64,000 nt of DNA. Source: Ruegeria sp. HKCCD8929. GTDB taxonomy: Bacteria; Pseudomonadota; Alphaproteobacteria; Rhodobacterales; Rhodobacteraceae. A program made the position numbers and the translations under genes. Positions within the stretch are counted from its first letter, which is position 1, and each line of letters begins with the position of its first letter. Location of the stretch: NCBI RefSeq assembly GCF_013031405.1, contig NZ_WPZY01000020.1, positions 1 through 64,000 on the forward strand, written 5' to 3'. This document shows, in pieces, positions 1-7,819 of the stretch. The notes beneath the pieces are model-generated. The model was not told where the DNA came from, did no database searches, and was given only the letters and a program-made list of their open reading frames with translations.

Positions 1-52
1 GTTTTCCGAGCCGTGAATCACGCAGAGCAGCGAAAATCAATGCATCCTGACC

Positions 53-850
53 CTAAGCCCCCCGCTGACCTTGCATTCCAATGAGGCTGAAGCAGGCAAA
101 CAGGATGGCCGCCACGCAGACGATCGACGGACCTGCTGGAGTGTCGAATACGTAAGCTGCCCGCAGGCCTGCTACGGCCGAAACCGCCCCAATCGCAGCC
201 GCAATCACTGCCATCGTTTCCGGCGCTCGCGCCAGGTTGCGTGCGGCCGCGGCCGGAATGATCAACATAGCGGCGATCAGCAGCACGCCTACAACCTTGA
301 TTGCGACGGCGACTGTGACCGCCAATGACAAGGTAAGGATCAACTGCTCGCGCTTGGGGTCGAAGCCGCTGGCATAGGCCAGCTCCTCATTCAGTGTCGC
401 GGTCAGGAGTTGCGACCAGCGCCACGCAATCAGCCCGACGACAAGCGCCGCACCACCCCAGATAACGGCTAGATCGGCGCGCGAAACGGCGAGAATATCG
501 CCAAACAGATAGGCCATCAAATCGATACGAATGCCGGACAAAAACGACACCGCAACAAGACCGAAGGCCAGCGCGGAATGCGCCATAACACCCAGCAGCG
601 TGTCCATGGCATAGCCGCGACCGGCCAGGAGTGTCACAGTCAGCGCCATCAGGAGAGCAACCGTCAGTGCGCCCGTGAAAATCGACATCTGGAATGTCAG
701 CGACAGCACCACACCCAGTATCGCGGCATGTGCTGTCGCGTCTCCGAAATACGCCATGCGGCGCCAGACGACGAAACATCCAAGCGGAGCTGCGGCAAAC
801 GCCACACCCACGCCGGCGAGCGTTGCTCGCGTCATGAAATCATCAAGCAT
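53..850 (-). CDS. znuB: Zinc ABC transporter permease ZnuB
   Basis: Integral membrane subunit of the high-affinity zinc importer; it forms the channel that receives zinc from ZnuA and is driven by ZnuC. The 265-residue product has the usual length and the ABC-3 permease pattern: seven or eight hydrophobic segments, the early conserved block MAYFGDATAHAAILGV (about residues 32-47) and the late block GVLLIAAMLIIPAAAA (about 189-204). Its ATG shares a base with the znuC stop (TAATG), so translation is probably coupled. It is last in zur-znuC-znuB. Only this family fits; manganese transport is a less likely alternative, made unlikely by the zur and His-rich znuA neighbours. Confidence 0.93.
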   Translation of the reverse strand: MLDDFMTRATLAGVGVAFAAAPLGCFVVWRRMAYFGDATAHAAILGVVLSLTFQMSIFTGALTVALLMALTVTLLAGRGYAMDTLLGVMAHSALAFGLVAVSFLSGIRIDLMAYLFGDILAVSRADLAVIWGGAALVVGLIAWRWSQLLTATLNEELAYASGFDPKREQLILTLSLAVTVAVAIKVVGVLLIAAMLIIPAAAARNLARAPETMAVIAAAIGAVSAVAGLRAAYVFDTPAGPSIVCVAAILFACFSLIGMQGQRGA

Positions 851-1590
851 TATTCTGCCGCTTCCTGAGAATTTGCACCGTGGTCGTGGTGATGATCGTG
901 ATCGTGGCGATAAAGGGCGAGCGCGCCGCCCGTGCCTGTTCCGAACAGGGCCCTGTACTCCGGGGCCGAGGCCACCACCGCGGGTGATCCCGCACAGCAG
1001 ACATGGCCGTTGAGGCAGATCACGCGATCAGAGGCGCTCATGACCACGTGCAGCTCGTGACTGATCATCAGGATCGCGCAGCCGGTATCACGGCGGACGT
1101 CTTCGATCTGCCGGTAGAATGCAGCCGACCCCGGCTGATCGAGACCCTGCGTCGCTTCGTCCAGCAACAGGATGTCCGGCCGATTGATCAGGGCCCGGGC
1201 CAGCAGCACGCGCTGGAACTGTCCGCCCGACAGCTGCGACATCTGGCGTTTCAGAAGGTCAGGCACACCGGCTGATTCAAGCGCATTCGCGCAATCCTGT
1301 CGTGAAACGCGATTGGTCAGTCGCAGGAAACGTTCAACGGTGATCGGCAAGGTCGGGTCGATGTGCAGTTTTTGCGGCACGTATCCGATTTTCAGCCCGG
1401 GCTTCAGCGTAACCCGCCCGGCGGACGGCGTGGTCGCCCCGATGATGGCCCGCAAAAGGCTGGTCTTGCCCGAGCCGTTTGGTCCGACGATGGTTACGAT
1501 CTCGCTGGGCTCGATTGCAATATCCACATGACTCAGAACTGTGTTCACGCCATAGCGCACGCTGAGATTGTCAACGGTGACTAGGGTCAT
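850..1590 (-). CDS. znuC: Zinc ABC transporter ATP-binding protein ZnuC
   Basis: Cytoplasmic ATPase that powers zinc import through ZnuB. Visible motifs in order: Walker A GPNGSGKT (residues 36-43), Q-loop near 73, signature LSGGQ (120-124), Walker B LLLDEA (141-146) and the switch histidine in ISHEL (near 178). The C-terminal tail is histidine-rich (HDHDHHHDH), a common metal-binding extension in ZnuC proteins. It starts 2 nt after the zur stop and overlaps znuB by one base, so the three genes form one transcript. Length 246 aa is normal. Confidence 0.95.
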   Translation of the reverse strand: MTLVTVDNLSVRYGVNTVLSHVDIAIEPSEIVTIVGPNGSGKTSLLRAIIGATTPSAGRVTLKPGLKIGYVPQKLHIDPTLPITVERFLRLTNRVSRQDCANALESAGVPDLLKRQMSQLSGGQFQRVLLARALINRPDILLLDEATQGLDQPGSAAFYRQIEDVRRDTGCAILMISHELHVVMSASDRVICLNGHVCCAGSPAVVASAPEYRALFGTGTGGALALYRHDHDHHHDHGANSQEAAE

Positions 1591-1592
1591 CT

Positions 1593-2105
1593 TTACGCCT
1601 TTTCGGTGCAGTCGGGGCAGATGCCTTCGGCCTCTACAACCGTCCGCTCAATCTCGAAACCCACCGCGCGCGCAGCCGCACCCAGCGCGCCTTTGGCCGG
1701 GGCTGAATGCGCCTCTGCCACGGCATCGCATTTCCGGCAAATCATGAAGGCGGGCGAATGCGCGGCGCCGGGATGCGCGCACGCGACAAATGCATTCAGA
1801 CGCTCGATCTTGTGCACGAAACCGTTATCGACCAGAAAGTCGAGCGCCCGGTAAGCCACCGGCGGCTGCGATCCAAACCCTTCCTCGCGAAGGCGGTCAA
1901 GAATAGCATAGGCACCAAGCGCCCGATGTTCCTGCAGCAACATCTCCAGCACCTTGCGCCGAACCGGGGTCAAACGCAGCCCTTCTTCCCTGCATCGCGC
2001 CTCGGCCGTGGCCAGGGCCGTTTCTACGCAGGTCGCATGGTCATGTTTCTGGAACCCTACGGGGGCCGATTGATCAGCCGGCACGGGTCGCGTCTCACTT
2101 GTCAT
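1593..2105 (-). CDS. zur: Fur-family zinc uptake regulator Zur
   Basis: Zinc-sensing repressor. With Zn bound, Zur dimers block promoters of zinc-uptake genes. The product has the Fur winged helix (RLTPVRRKVLEML, then YRALDFLVDNGFVHKI), the metal-site block with CAHPGAAHSP, and two CxxC pairs (CRKC and a C-terminal CPDC) for structural zinc. The reading frame is open upstream to 2189, but that extension reaches towards the znuA start. I chose ATG at 2105 (MTSETRP) with GGA five bases upstream, giving 170 aa. A candidate Zur box overlaps this ribosome-binding region, which fits autoregulation. It leads zur-znuC-znuB and is divergent from znuA. Confidence 0.9.
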   Translation of the reverse strand: MTSETRPVPADQSAPVGFQKHDHATCVETALATAEARCREEGLRLTPVRRKVLEMLLQEHRALGAYAILDRLREEGFGSQPPVAYRALDFLVDNGFVHKIERLNAFVACAHPGAAHSPAFMICRKCDAVAEAHSAPAKGALGAAARAVGFEIERTVVEAEGICPDCTEKA

Positions 2106-2118
2106 GTTATTCCATATC
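2101..2118. promoter_or_regulatory. Candidate Zur box at the zur start
   Basis: Read on the minus strand this 18-mer begins GATATG and continues GAATAACAT. It matches 12 of 18 positions of the palindrome before the COG0523 gene at 4253-4270. It overlaps the zur ribosome-binding site and start codon. It resembles the alphaproteobacterial Zur motif as I recall it (GATATG-TTATAA-CATATC). Assignment as an operator is inference from similarity and position. Confidence 0.5.
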
Positions 2119-2131
2119 ATGTATGCCGCTC

Positions 2132-2149
2132 GTAACGTTATAAAATCAC
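2132..2149. promoter_or_regulatory. Candidate Zur box before znuA
   Basis: The 18-mer GTAACGTTATAAAATCAC is imperfectly palindromic (12 of 18 positions, TTATAA core) and ends 12 bases before the znuA ATG at 2162. Together with the box at 2101-2118 it would let Zur cover both divergent promoters. Operator function is inferred. Confidence 0.5.
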
Positions 2150-2161
2150 ACAGAGGGTCTG

Positions 2162-3271
2162 ATGTCCAGAAAGCTTCTTCCAGTTTCAATCATGGCTGCG
2201 CTGATTGGGGGCACAGCCATGGCAGATGTCCCGAACGTGGCGGTCGATATTGCGCCGGTGCATTCGCTGGTGGCGCGGGTGATGGAGGGTGTCGGGACAC
2301 CTGACCTGATTGTTCCGCCGGGTGCTTCCCCACATGAATACAACCTGCGCCCCTCGGAAGCCTCAGCCCTGCAGGAGGCGGATTTAGTGTTCTGGCTGGG
2401 CGAGGGCCTGACGCCATGGATGGAAGATGCGGTTGAGACCCTCGCCGACGGTGCGACCGTCACGACCCTGCTGGAGTCGGACGACACCATTCTGTTGGAT
2501 TTCCGCGAGGGTGCTTTGTTCGAGGCGCACGAGCATGGCGATGAAGACGAACATGGTCATGAAGAGCATGCCGAGGACAAGGAACATGATGACCACGATC
2601 ATGACGACGAGCATGCCGAAGATGGCGAACACGCGCATGAAGAAGACCATGGGCATGACGAGCACGACGAAGACAAAGAGCATGATGATCACGCCGAGGA
2701 TGACGAACATGGCCACGAGGAGCACGCTGAGCAAGACGATCATGATGCGCATGCCCACGGCGAACACGATCCCCATGCCTGGCTTTCGCCCGAGAACGCC
2801 CAGATTTGGCTGAACCTTATTGCGGCAAAGCTCTCCGCTGCCGATCCGGACAACGCAGGTGCCTATTTCGCAAACGCTGCGGCGGCGCGCGAGGAACTGG
2901 ATGCGCTTTCCGCCGAAGTGGCCGGGATGCTTGAACCGGTCCGTGGCGGCAGCTTCATCGTGTTCCACGACGCCTACCAGTATTTCGAGAATGCGTTTGA
3001 CTTCCCGGCCTCCGGCGCGATCTCTCTCAGCGACGCTTCCGACCCGAGCCCGGCTCGCATTGCTGAAATCCAGGGTAGAATTCGCGGTGAAGGCGTTGGT
3101 TGTGTTCTGGCAGAGCCACAATTCAGTCAGGGAATTATCAACACCGTGCTGGACGGGACCGAGGCCAGCACAGGCGTAATTGATCCTCTCGGATCTGATC
3201 TTGAACCTGGTGCGGCCTTGTACCCACAGCTTATCCGGAACATGGCCAAAGCGCTGGCCGAGTGCCTGTGA
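2162..3271 (+). CDS. znuA: Zinc ABC transporter substrate-binding protein ZnuA
   Basis: Periplasmic zinc-binding protein of the ZnuABC importer. A signal peptide is visible (residues 1-21, ending GGTAMA). Candidate zinc ligands are H34 (APVHSL), H58 (SPHEY), H205 (DPHAW) and an aspartate near the C-terminus (GSDLEPG). Between residues 123 and 202 lies a very long His/Asp/Glu-rich loop, typical of ZnuA but at the long end of its range. It is thought to capture or buffer zinc. The ribosome-binding site GAGGG lies four bases before ATG. The gene is followed, with overlap, by a NicO transporter, so uptake of zinc across both membranes may be coupled to a second carrier. Confidence 0.95.
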   Translation: MSRKLLPVSIMAALIGGTAMADVPNVAVDIAPVHSLVARVMEGVGTPDLIVPPGASPHEYNLRPSEASALQEADLVFWLGEGLTPWMEDAVETLADGATVTTLLESDDTILLDFREGALFEAHEHGDEDEHGHEEHAEDKEHDDHDHDDEHAEDGEHAHEEDHGHDEHDEDKEHDDHAEDDEHGHEEHAEQDDHDAHAHGEHDPHAWLSPENAQIWLNLIAAKLSAADPDNAGAYFANAAAAREELDALSAEVAGMLEPVRGGSFIVFHDAYQYFENAFDFPASGAISLSDASDPSPARIAEIQGRIRGEGVGCVLAEPQFSQGIINTVLDGTEASTGVIDPLGSDLEPGAALYPQLIRNMAKALAECL

Positions 3272-4239
3272 ACCACTCAGACCACCCGGTCGAAGGCTCA
3301 ACTTCGACTGGGTCAAGTGCCGCTTGGGGCCTCGCGCATAGCGGACGCTTGGTGGCTTTGGCGATCGCGCTTATTCTAGCTGGATCGGCGCTGGTGTTGT
3401 GGCTCTCCGTCCCCTGGAACCGACTTTCGCAATGGGCGGCGCAAGAGCAGCGTGACTTCCAGAACGCAATGGCCCGCGCCCTGCGGGCGATCCGTGCTGG
3501 CGATGCCTGGGCAATCTGGGCGTTGTGCAGCGCGACTGCCGCCTATGGCTTTGTCCACGCCCTTGGACCCGGGCACGGCCAGGTGTTGCTGGGAGGAACT
3601 GCGCTGGCCAGTGGAGCAACGCTGCGTCGGATGATCGTGCTGACGCTGGCTTCGAGCCTCGCGCAGGCTGGCGTTGCAATATTTCTTGTGGGCGGCGTAG
3701 CTCTCGCTCTGGGATGGGCGACGCGTGACCTTGTCGGGATGACCGAAGCCTGGCTCGCCCCAGCAAGCGCAATTGCAATTTCCGCGATTGGCGTGCTGCT
3801 GATCGTAAGAGGCGTGCGAGGCTGGCCTCGGCAGGAAAGAGTAAGGCATGGCCGTCACGTGTCTCACTGTGGTTGCGGTCATGCCCACGGGCCAACCGTC
3901 TCTGAAGTGCAAAGCCTGAACTCGACACGAGAAGCATTAGCGCTGATCGGAAGCGTGGCTGTCCGACCCTGCACGGGCGCGCTCTTTGTACTGGTGATCG
4001 CACTGCGTATGGACGTGTTCCTTGTCGGCTGCCTCGCGGTTCTGACGATGAGCTTGGGAACAGCTGCCTTTAATCTGATTGTTGCCGGGTCGGGTGTCGC
4101 AGCGCGCAGGCTGACAAGTTTTAAGCTTGAGGGTAAACGCCTGAAGCAGTTTTCTGCCGGGCTTCATATTGTCGGTGGTGCGCTCATCGCAATTCTTAGC
4201 GCCGGGCTTTCAATATCATATCTGGACGGTTCGATCTAA
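3268..4239 (+). CDS. NicO/HupE-like metal permease in the zinc operon
   Basis: Polytopic membrane protein of the NicO (nickel/cobalt, RcnA-like) superfamily. About six hydrophobic segments, the hallmark HALGPGHG (residues 97-104 of this start), a cytoplasmic or periplasmic loop rich in His and Cys (HCGCGHAHG), and a later RPCTGAL motif. The znuA stop is overlapped in a GTGA arrangement at 3268, which I take as the start; a second in-frame GTG lies at 3262. Family members move Ni or Co, often as efflux. Placement directly behind znuA and between Zur-like sites suggests a zinc-related role here, which is inference. Confidence 0.82.
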   Translation: MNHSDHPVEGSTSTGSSAAWGLAHSGRLVALAIALILAGSALVLWLSVPWNRLSQWAAQEQRDFQNAMARALRAIRAGDAWAIWALCSATAAYGFVHALGPGHGQVLLGGTALASGATLRRMIVLTLASSLAQAGVAIFLVGGVALALGWATRDLVGMTEAWLAPASAIAISAIGVLLIVRGVRGWPRQERVRHGRHVSHCGCGHAHGPTVSEVQSLNSTREALALIGSVAVRPCTGALFVLVIALRMDVFLVGCLAVLTMSLGTAAFNLIVAGSGVAARRLTSFKLEGKRLKQFSAGLHIVGGALIAILSAGLSISYLDGSI

Positions 4240-4252
4240 TTTCCCTATGAAT

Positions 4253-4270
4253 GATATGTTATTACATAGT
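4253..4270. promoter_or_regulatory. Candidate Zur box before the COG0523 gene
   Basis: GATATGTTATTACATAGT contains the inverted repeat TATGT-N4-ACATA and is AT-rich like the boxes in the zur/znuA gap. It lies 18 bases before the GTG start at 4289, between the NicO gene and the GTPase gene. This gives the GTPase-DUF1826 pair its own zinc-controlled promoter. If translation began at an upstream ATG (4247) the site would be inside the gene, which argues for the GTG. Confidence 0.55.
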
Positions 4271-4288
4271 GATTCAGGAGAGCTTACA

Positions 4289-6619
4289 GTGACGTCCCAA
4301 GAAGCAACGGTTACCGATGACGCGTCGGATCAGCGGATACCGGTCACGGTTGTGACGGGTTTTCTCGGCGCCGGAAAGACAACGCTGCTGAATGCGGTCT
4401 TATCGGAATCGTCAGCCGGACGTATTGCAGTGATCGTGAACGAGTTCGGCGAGGCGGGGCTGGATCACGACCTGATCGAGTCTGTCGAAGACGAAATTGT
4501 CCTGATGCAATCAGGCTGCCTCTGCTGTTCGATCCGGGGCGATTTGTCAGGAACGATAGGCAGCTTGATCAAACGTCGAGACGATGGGCTGCTGGGTTTC
4601 GAACGTATTGTAATAGAGACGACAGGGCTGGCCGATCCGGGTCCTATTTTGCAGACGCTTTTGGTCGACCCCGGTTTGGCGCACACCACCCGCATGGACG
4701 GTTTGGTGACAGTCGTTGACGCAGCCACCGGCCCCGCGACACTGGACGCGCAGTTCGAGGCGGTCTCGCAAGTTGCGATGGCTGATCTGATCCTGCTCAG
4801 CAAGACAGATCTGGTCACTGCGGCGGCAGCAGACGCCTTTTTAAAACGATTGAGCGGATTGAACCCCACGGCCCGGATCGAGCGGCCCGTTGCTGATCAA
4901 TTCGAGCCAGACACACTCTGGGGATTGAGCGGCTTGCGCAAGGGCGTGGCCCAGCAAGACGGGATTGCTTGGACCACACCTGCTGCGGAGTGCAAAAGCG
5001 ACCCGCTCGCGAACCTCTCCGGACTGTCCGCGCTCAAGCGGTCGTCTTTTGTCCCCACACCACATGATGCGAGGATCAGTTCCGCCTCGATTGTATTGGA
5101 CGCGCCGCTCAAGGACGCAGCGTTTGACCTCTGGCTGGACACGCTGGTCGCACTCAAAGGGCCAGATATTCTGCGCGTCAAAGGTATCGTCTTTCTAGAA
5201 GGCATCGACGTCCCCTTCGTGTTTCATGGCGTGCAGCACATTTTCGATCCGCCGGTCCCACTGGAGAACTGGACTGGCGATGACCGCCGCTCGCGCATCG
5301 TGGTCATCGCCCGAGATCTCAGCCGTCCTGAATTACAACGCAGCCTCGACATGCTGCGCGCCCATCAACCAGACATCGCCACGAAAGACGAAGTGTTCCT
5401 GCCCATGACTGATACTCGCCTTCCTGTAACCGTCCTATCAGGCTTCCTTGGTGCTGGCAAAACCACCCTCCTGAACCGCGTGCTGAATAATCGCGAAGGC
5501 AGGCGTGTCGCCGTGATTGTCAACGACATGTCCGAGGTGAATATAGATGCCGATCTGGTGCGCGCTGAAACCGAGCTGAGCCGTACCGATGAGACGCTTG
5601 TCGAGATGTCGAACGGCTGTATCTGCTGCACCCTGCGCGACGACCTGCTGGCCGAGGTGCGGCGGCTGGCTGCCGAAGGCCGGTTCGACTACCTGCTGAT
5701 AGAGTCCACTGGTATCTCCGAACCCCTACCCGTCGCGGCAACCTTCGATTTCCGTGACGAAAACGGTGAGAGCCTGTCGGATGTCGCCCGACTCGACACC
5801 ATGGTCACGGTCGTGGATGCCGTGAACCTACTCAATGACTTCTCCAGCCATGACTTCCTGCGTGACCGTGGAGAGACAATGGGGGACGAGGATGAGCGAA
5901 CGCTTGTCCATCTTCTGACGGACCAGATCGAGTTTGCAGACGTGGTCATCCTCAACAAGGTAGACGATGCAGGGGCCAAGCGCACCGATGCCGCCCGCAA
6001 GATTATTCGCAGCCTGAACGCGGATGCCAGGATCATCGAGACGAACCATTCAGAGGTTGCGAGCAAGGCAATCCTCGACACCGGCCTGTTCGATTTCGAC
6101 ACAGCTCATGAGCACCCGATGTGGGCCAAGGAACTGTATGGTTTTGCCGATCATGTCCCGGAAACCGAAGAGTACGGCGTCTCGTCATATGTGTACCGCG
6201 CGCGTCAGCCGTTTGAGCCCGAGAAAATTCTGACGGTGCTGAACGGCGACATGCCCGGTGTGATCCGCGCCAAAGGGCATTTCTGGATCGCAACTCGGCC
6301 CATGTGGGTCGCCGAGTTCTCGCTTGCTGGCGCCTTGTCGAGCGTAAAGCCGATCGGGACATGGTGGGCATCGGTTCCAAAGGAACGCTGGCCCGAGCAT
6401 CCGTCAGTGCAGAGCTACATCAAGCAGCATTGGATGGAACCCTGGGGGGACCGGCGACAGGAGATCGTCTTTATCGGCTCGGGCATCGACTGGCCGAAAC
6501 TGAAATCTAGGCTCGATGCCTGCCTGCTGTCCGAGACCCGTGCCCCCGGGCCGGATGCTCTTCCAGGAGATTTGCCTGACCCGTTCCCGCTATGGCGCCG
6601 AGTGGAGGATGCCGCATGA
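4289..6619 (+). CDS. Tandem COG0523 (CobW-like) metallochaperone GTPase
   Basis: A G3E-family GTPase of the COG0523 group, proposed to deliver zinc to client enzymes when zinc is scarce. Uniquely it is doubled: each half has a Walker A GFLGAGKTT (residues 24-32 and 385-393) and a metal-binding CxCC (C77-L-C-C and C444-I-C-C), each followed by a CobW C-terminal domain. Family members are usually 300-400 aa; this is 776 aa. I chose GTG at 4289 because AGGAG lies eight bases upstream and a candidate Zur box precedes it; the frame is open further upstream. Both halves keep their key residues, so both may work. Confidence 0.88.
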   Translation: MTSQEATVTDDASDQRIPVTVVTGFLGAGKTTLLNAVLSESSAGRIAVIVNEFGEAGLDHDLIESVEDEIVLMQSGCLCCSIRGDLSGTIGSLIKRRDDGLLGFERIVIETTGLADPGPILQTLLVDPGLAHTTRMDGLVTVVDAATGPATLDAQFEAVSQVAMADLILLSKTDLVTAAAADAFLKRLSGLNPTARIERPVADQFEPDTLWGLSGLRKGVAQQDGIAWTTPAAECKSDPLANLSGLSALKRSSFVPTPHDARISSASIVLDAPLKDAAFDLWLDTLVALKGPDILRVKGIVFLEGIDVPFVFHGVQHIFDPPVPLENWTGDDRRSRIVVIARDLSRPELQRSLDMLRAHQPDIATKDEVFLPMTDTRLPVTVLSGFLGAGKTTLLNRVLNNREGRRVAVIVNDMSEVNIDADLVRAETELSRTDETLVEMSNGCICCTLRDDLLAEVRRLAAEGRFDYLLIESTGISEPLPVAATFDFRDENGESLSDVARLDTMVTVVDAVNLLNDFSSHDFLRDRGETMGDEDERTLVHLLTDQIEFADVVILNKVDDAGAKRTDAARKIIRSLNADARIIETNHSEVASKAILDTGLFDFDTAHEHPMWAKELYGFADHVPETEEYGVSSYVYRARQPFEPEKILTVLNGDMPGVIRAKGHFWIATRPMWVAEFSLAGALSSVKPIGTWWASVPKERWPEHPSVQSYIKQHWMEPWGDRRQEIVFIGSGIDWPKLKSRLDACLLSETRAPGPDALPGDLPDPFPLWRRVEDAA

Positions 6620-7255
6620 GCTACGTCCAGTCCGAGTTAAGAAACGCAGCTGTCGGTGTTGGCATCGCTGACACTCCGGATGGGCTTGCCAAAATCCGAA
6701 CACCCGGTTGCGCGGCGACAATCTGGCGCCGCCAGGTCGAGCCGGGTTTTCAAACATGGATCAACGCTCTCGATCCGTCGCAACTGCCAAAAAGGGCGGC
6801 TCGTTCTGCGCCCGGATGCGGTACCCGAAGCCACGCGCCATCTTTGCGAAATGGTAGCGTTAGACGAGGGTGCAGAGCGAACATGGCTGGAAAACGACAT
6901 CGCCGATCTGGCTGCACGTTTCGCCGAATTGATGCATGCACCCTATCTGCGCTTGCGGCTGGACGTGATCAATACAAACGCGTGTAGAAAGTTCCACATT
7001 GACGCGATCTTCGCGCAGTTGATCTGCACCTATCGGGGCACCGGCACCCAATACGGGATCTCAACCGACGGCGAGGACCCAAAACGGATTTTCACCGTCG
7101 CAACCGGATCGCCTATGGTCATGCGCGGCACGCAATGGCCTCAGAAACCGCCCTTAGGCCTCTTGCACCGCTCACCGACCATAGCGGGTACCGGCGAAAC
7201 TCGGCTTGTTCTTGTGTTCGATCCGATTTTCGACATTGAAGAAGAGAAGGAGTAA
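6616..7255 (+). pseudogene. DUF1826 family gene, split by a +1 frameshift
   Basis: DUF1826 proteins are of unknown function and are recurrent members of alphaproteobacterial Zur regulons next to COG0523 genes. The first part starts at ATG 6616 (overlapping the GTPase stop as ATGA) and runs in frame to a five-A run at 6789-6793. Removing one A joins it to the second frame, which carries the family core: LVLRPD, then CRKFHID and TYRGTGTQYG near the C-terminus. The joined protein would be about 212 aa, the normal size. The shift may be a true mutation, a sequencing error in the homopolymer, or less likely programmed +1 slippage at CCA-AAA-AGG. Confidence 0.75.
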
Positions 7256-7261
7256 CGAGAC

Positions 7262-7720
7262 TGACGGCCGGTTTGCTTTTTTGTACAAGACAGCCGCATT
7301 CTGGCTGATGTTGTTGAAAAAGTCATTGGTTTTGACGGTTTGCTCGGGACCAACGCTCTGATTTTGTGGAGCAATCTGCAGCCGTTCCGCCTTTCTAGCC
7401 TGCGACTGGTTCCATCGGCTTGAGTTTCGCCGACTTCCGGAGCCTTTGGGCGGTGGCTGCGAGAGTGAATTCGTCCTGGCCGCCGCCTGGCCCTCGTAAT
7501 CGTAGCCCAGCTAGTCATGCTGGCATCCACGGCGAAGCCCTGGCCGCAGACCAGCCCTTCCTCCATGCTCCACTCAACAGCTGCCTCGAACACATGACGG
7601 AAGCAGATCACTCTCGCGAAAGCGACCGGGTCGGTTCTTCGAGAATGCCGAATGCGCTGGAATGCTGTCATTCAGATTAAGACAGAAAAACCAAGCTCTA
7701 ATGTCAGCGTGATCAGTCAG
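7262..7720 (-). mobile_element. Decayed IS transposase (IS1182/IS5-like)
   Basis: Minus-strand fragments in different frames resemble a DDE transposase of the IS1182/IS5 type: SAFSKNRPGRFRESDLL (near 7610-7650), then in another frame VFEAAVEWSMEEGLV and GFAVDAS (near 7500-7595). A short end fragment like FFNNISQ lies near 7290-7320. Most of the catalytic core is missing and at least two frameshifts are present, so it cannot be active. No clear terminal inverted repeats were found. The 7256-7819 stretch holds nothing else I can support. Confidence 0.65.
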
Positions 7721-7819
7721 AGGTACAACAATCCGTCGCTCGCATCCTTTCCCAGTAAGTCGTTTGTTGCTTCGCATGCAGACCAGCATGACGCCATAGA
7801 TTTGACCGCCTTAGAAAAC

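Noticed and set aside
1..52. Possible start of another gene before znuB
   Set aside because: Too short to support any feature.
2524..2775. Repetitive GAAGACGAACATGG-like units, possible CRISPR or tandem repeat
   Set aside because: The units code for the histidine-rich ZnuA loop, vary in length, and have no spacers.
2384..3316. Minus-strand frame with hydrophobic repeats
   Set aside because: Antisense to the His/Asp-rich loop of znuA, which explains the repetitive Met/Val/Ile run.
7574..7789. Small minus-strand open frame
   Set aside because: Part of the decayed transposase, not an independent gene.
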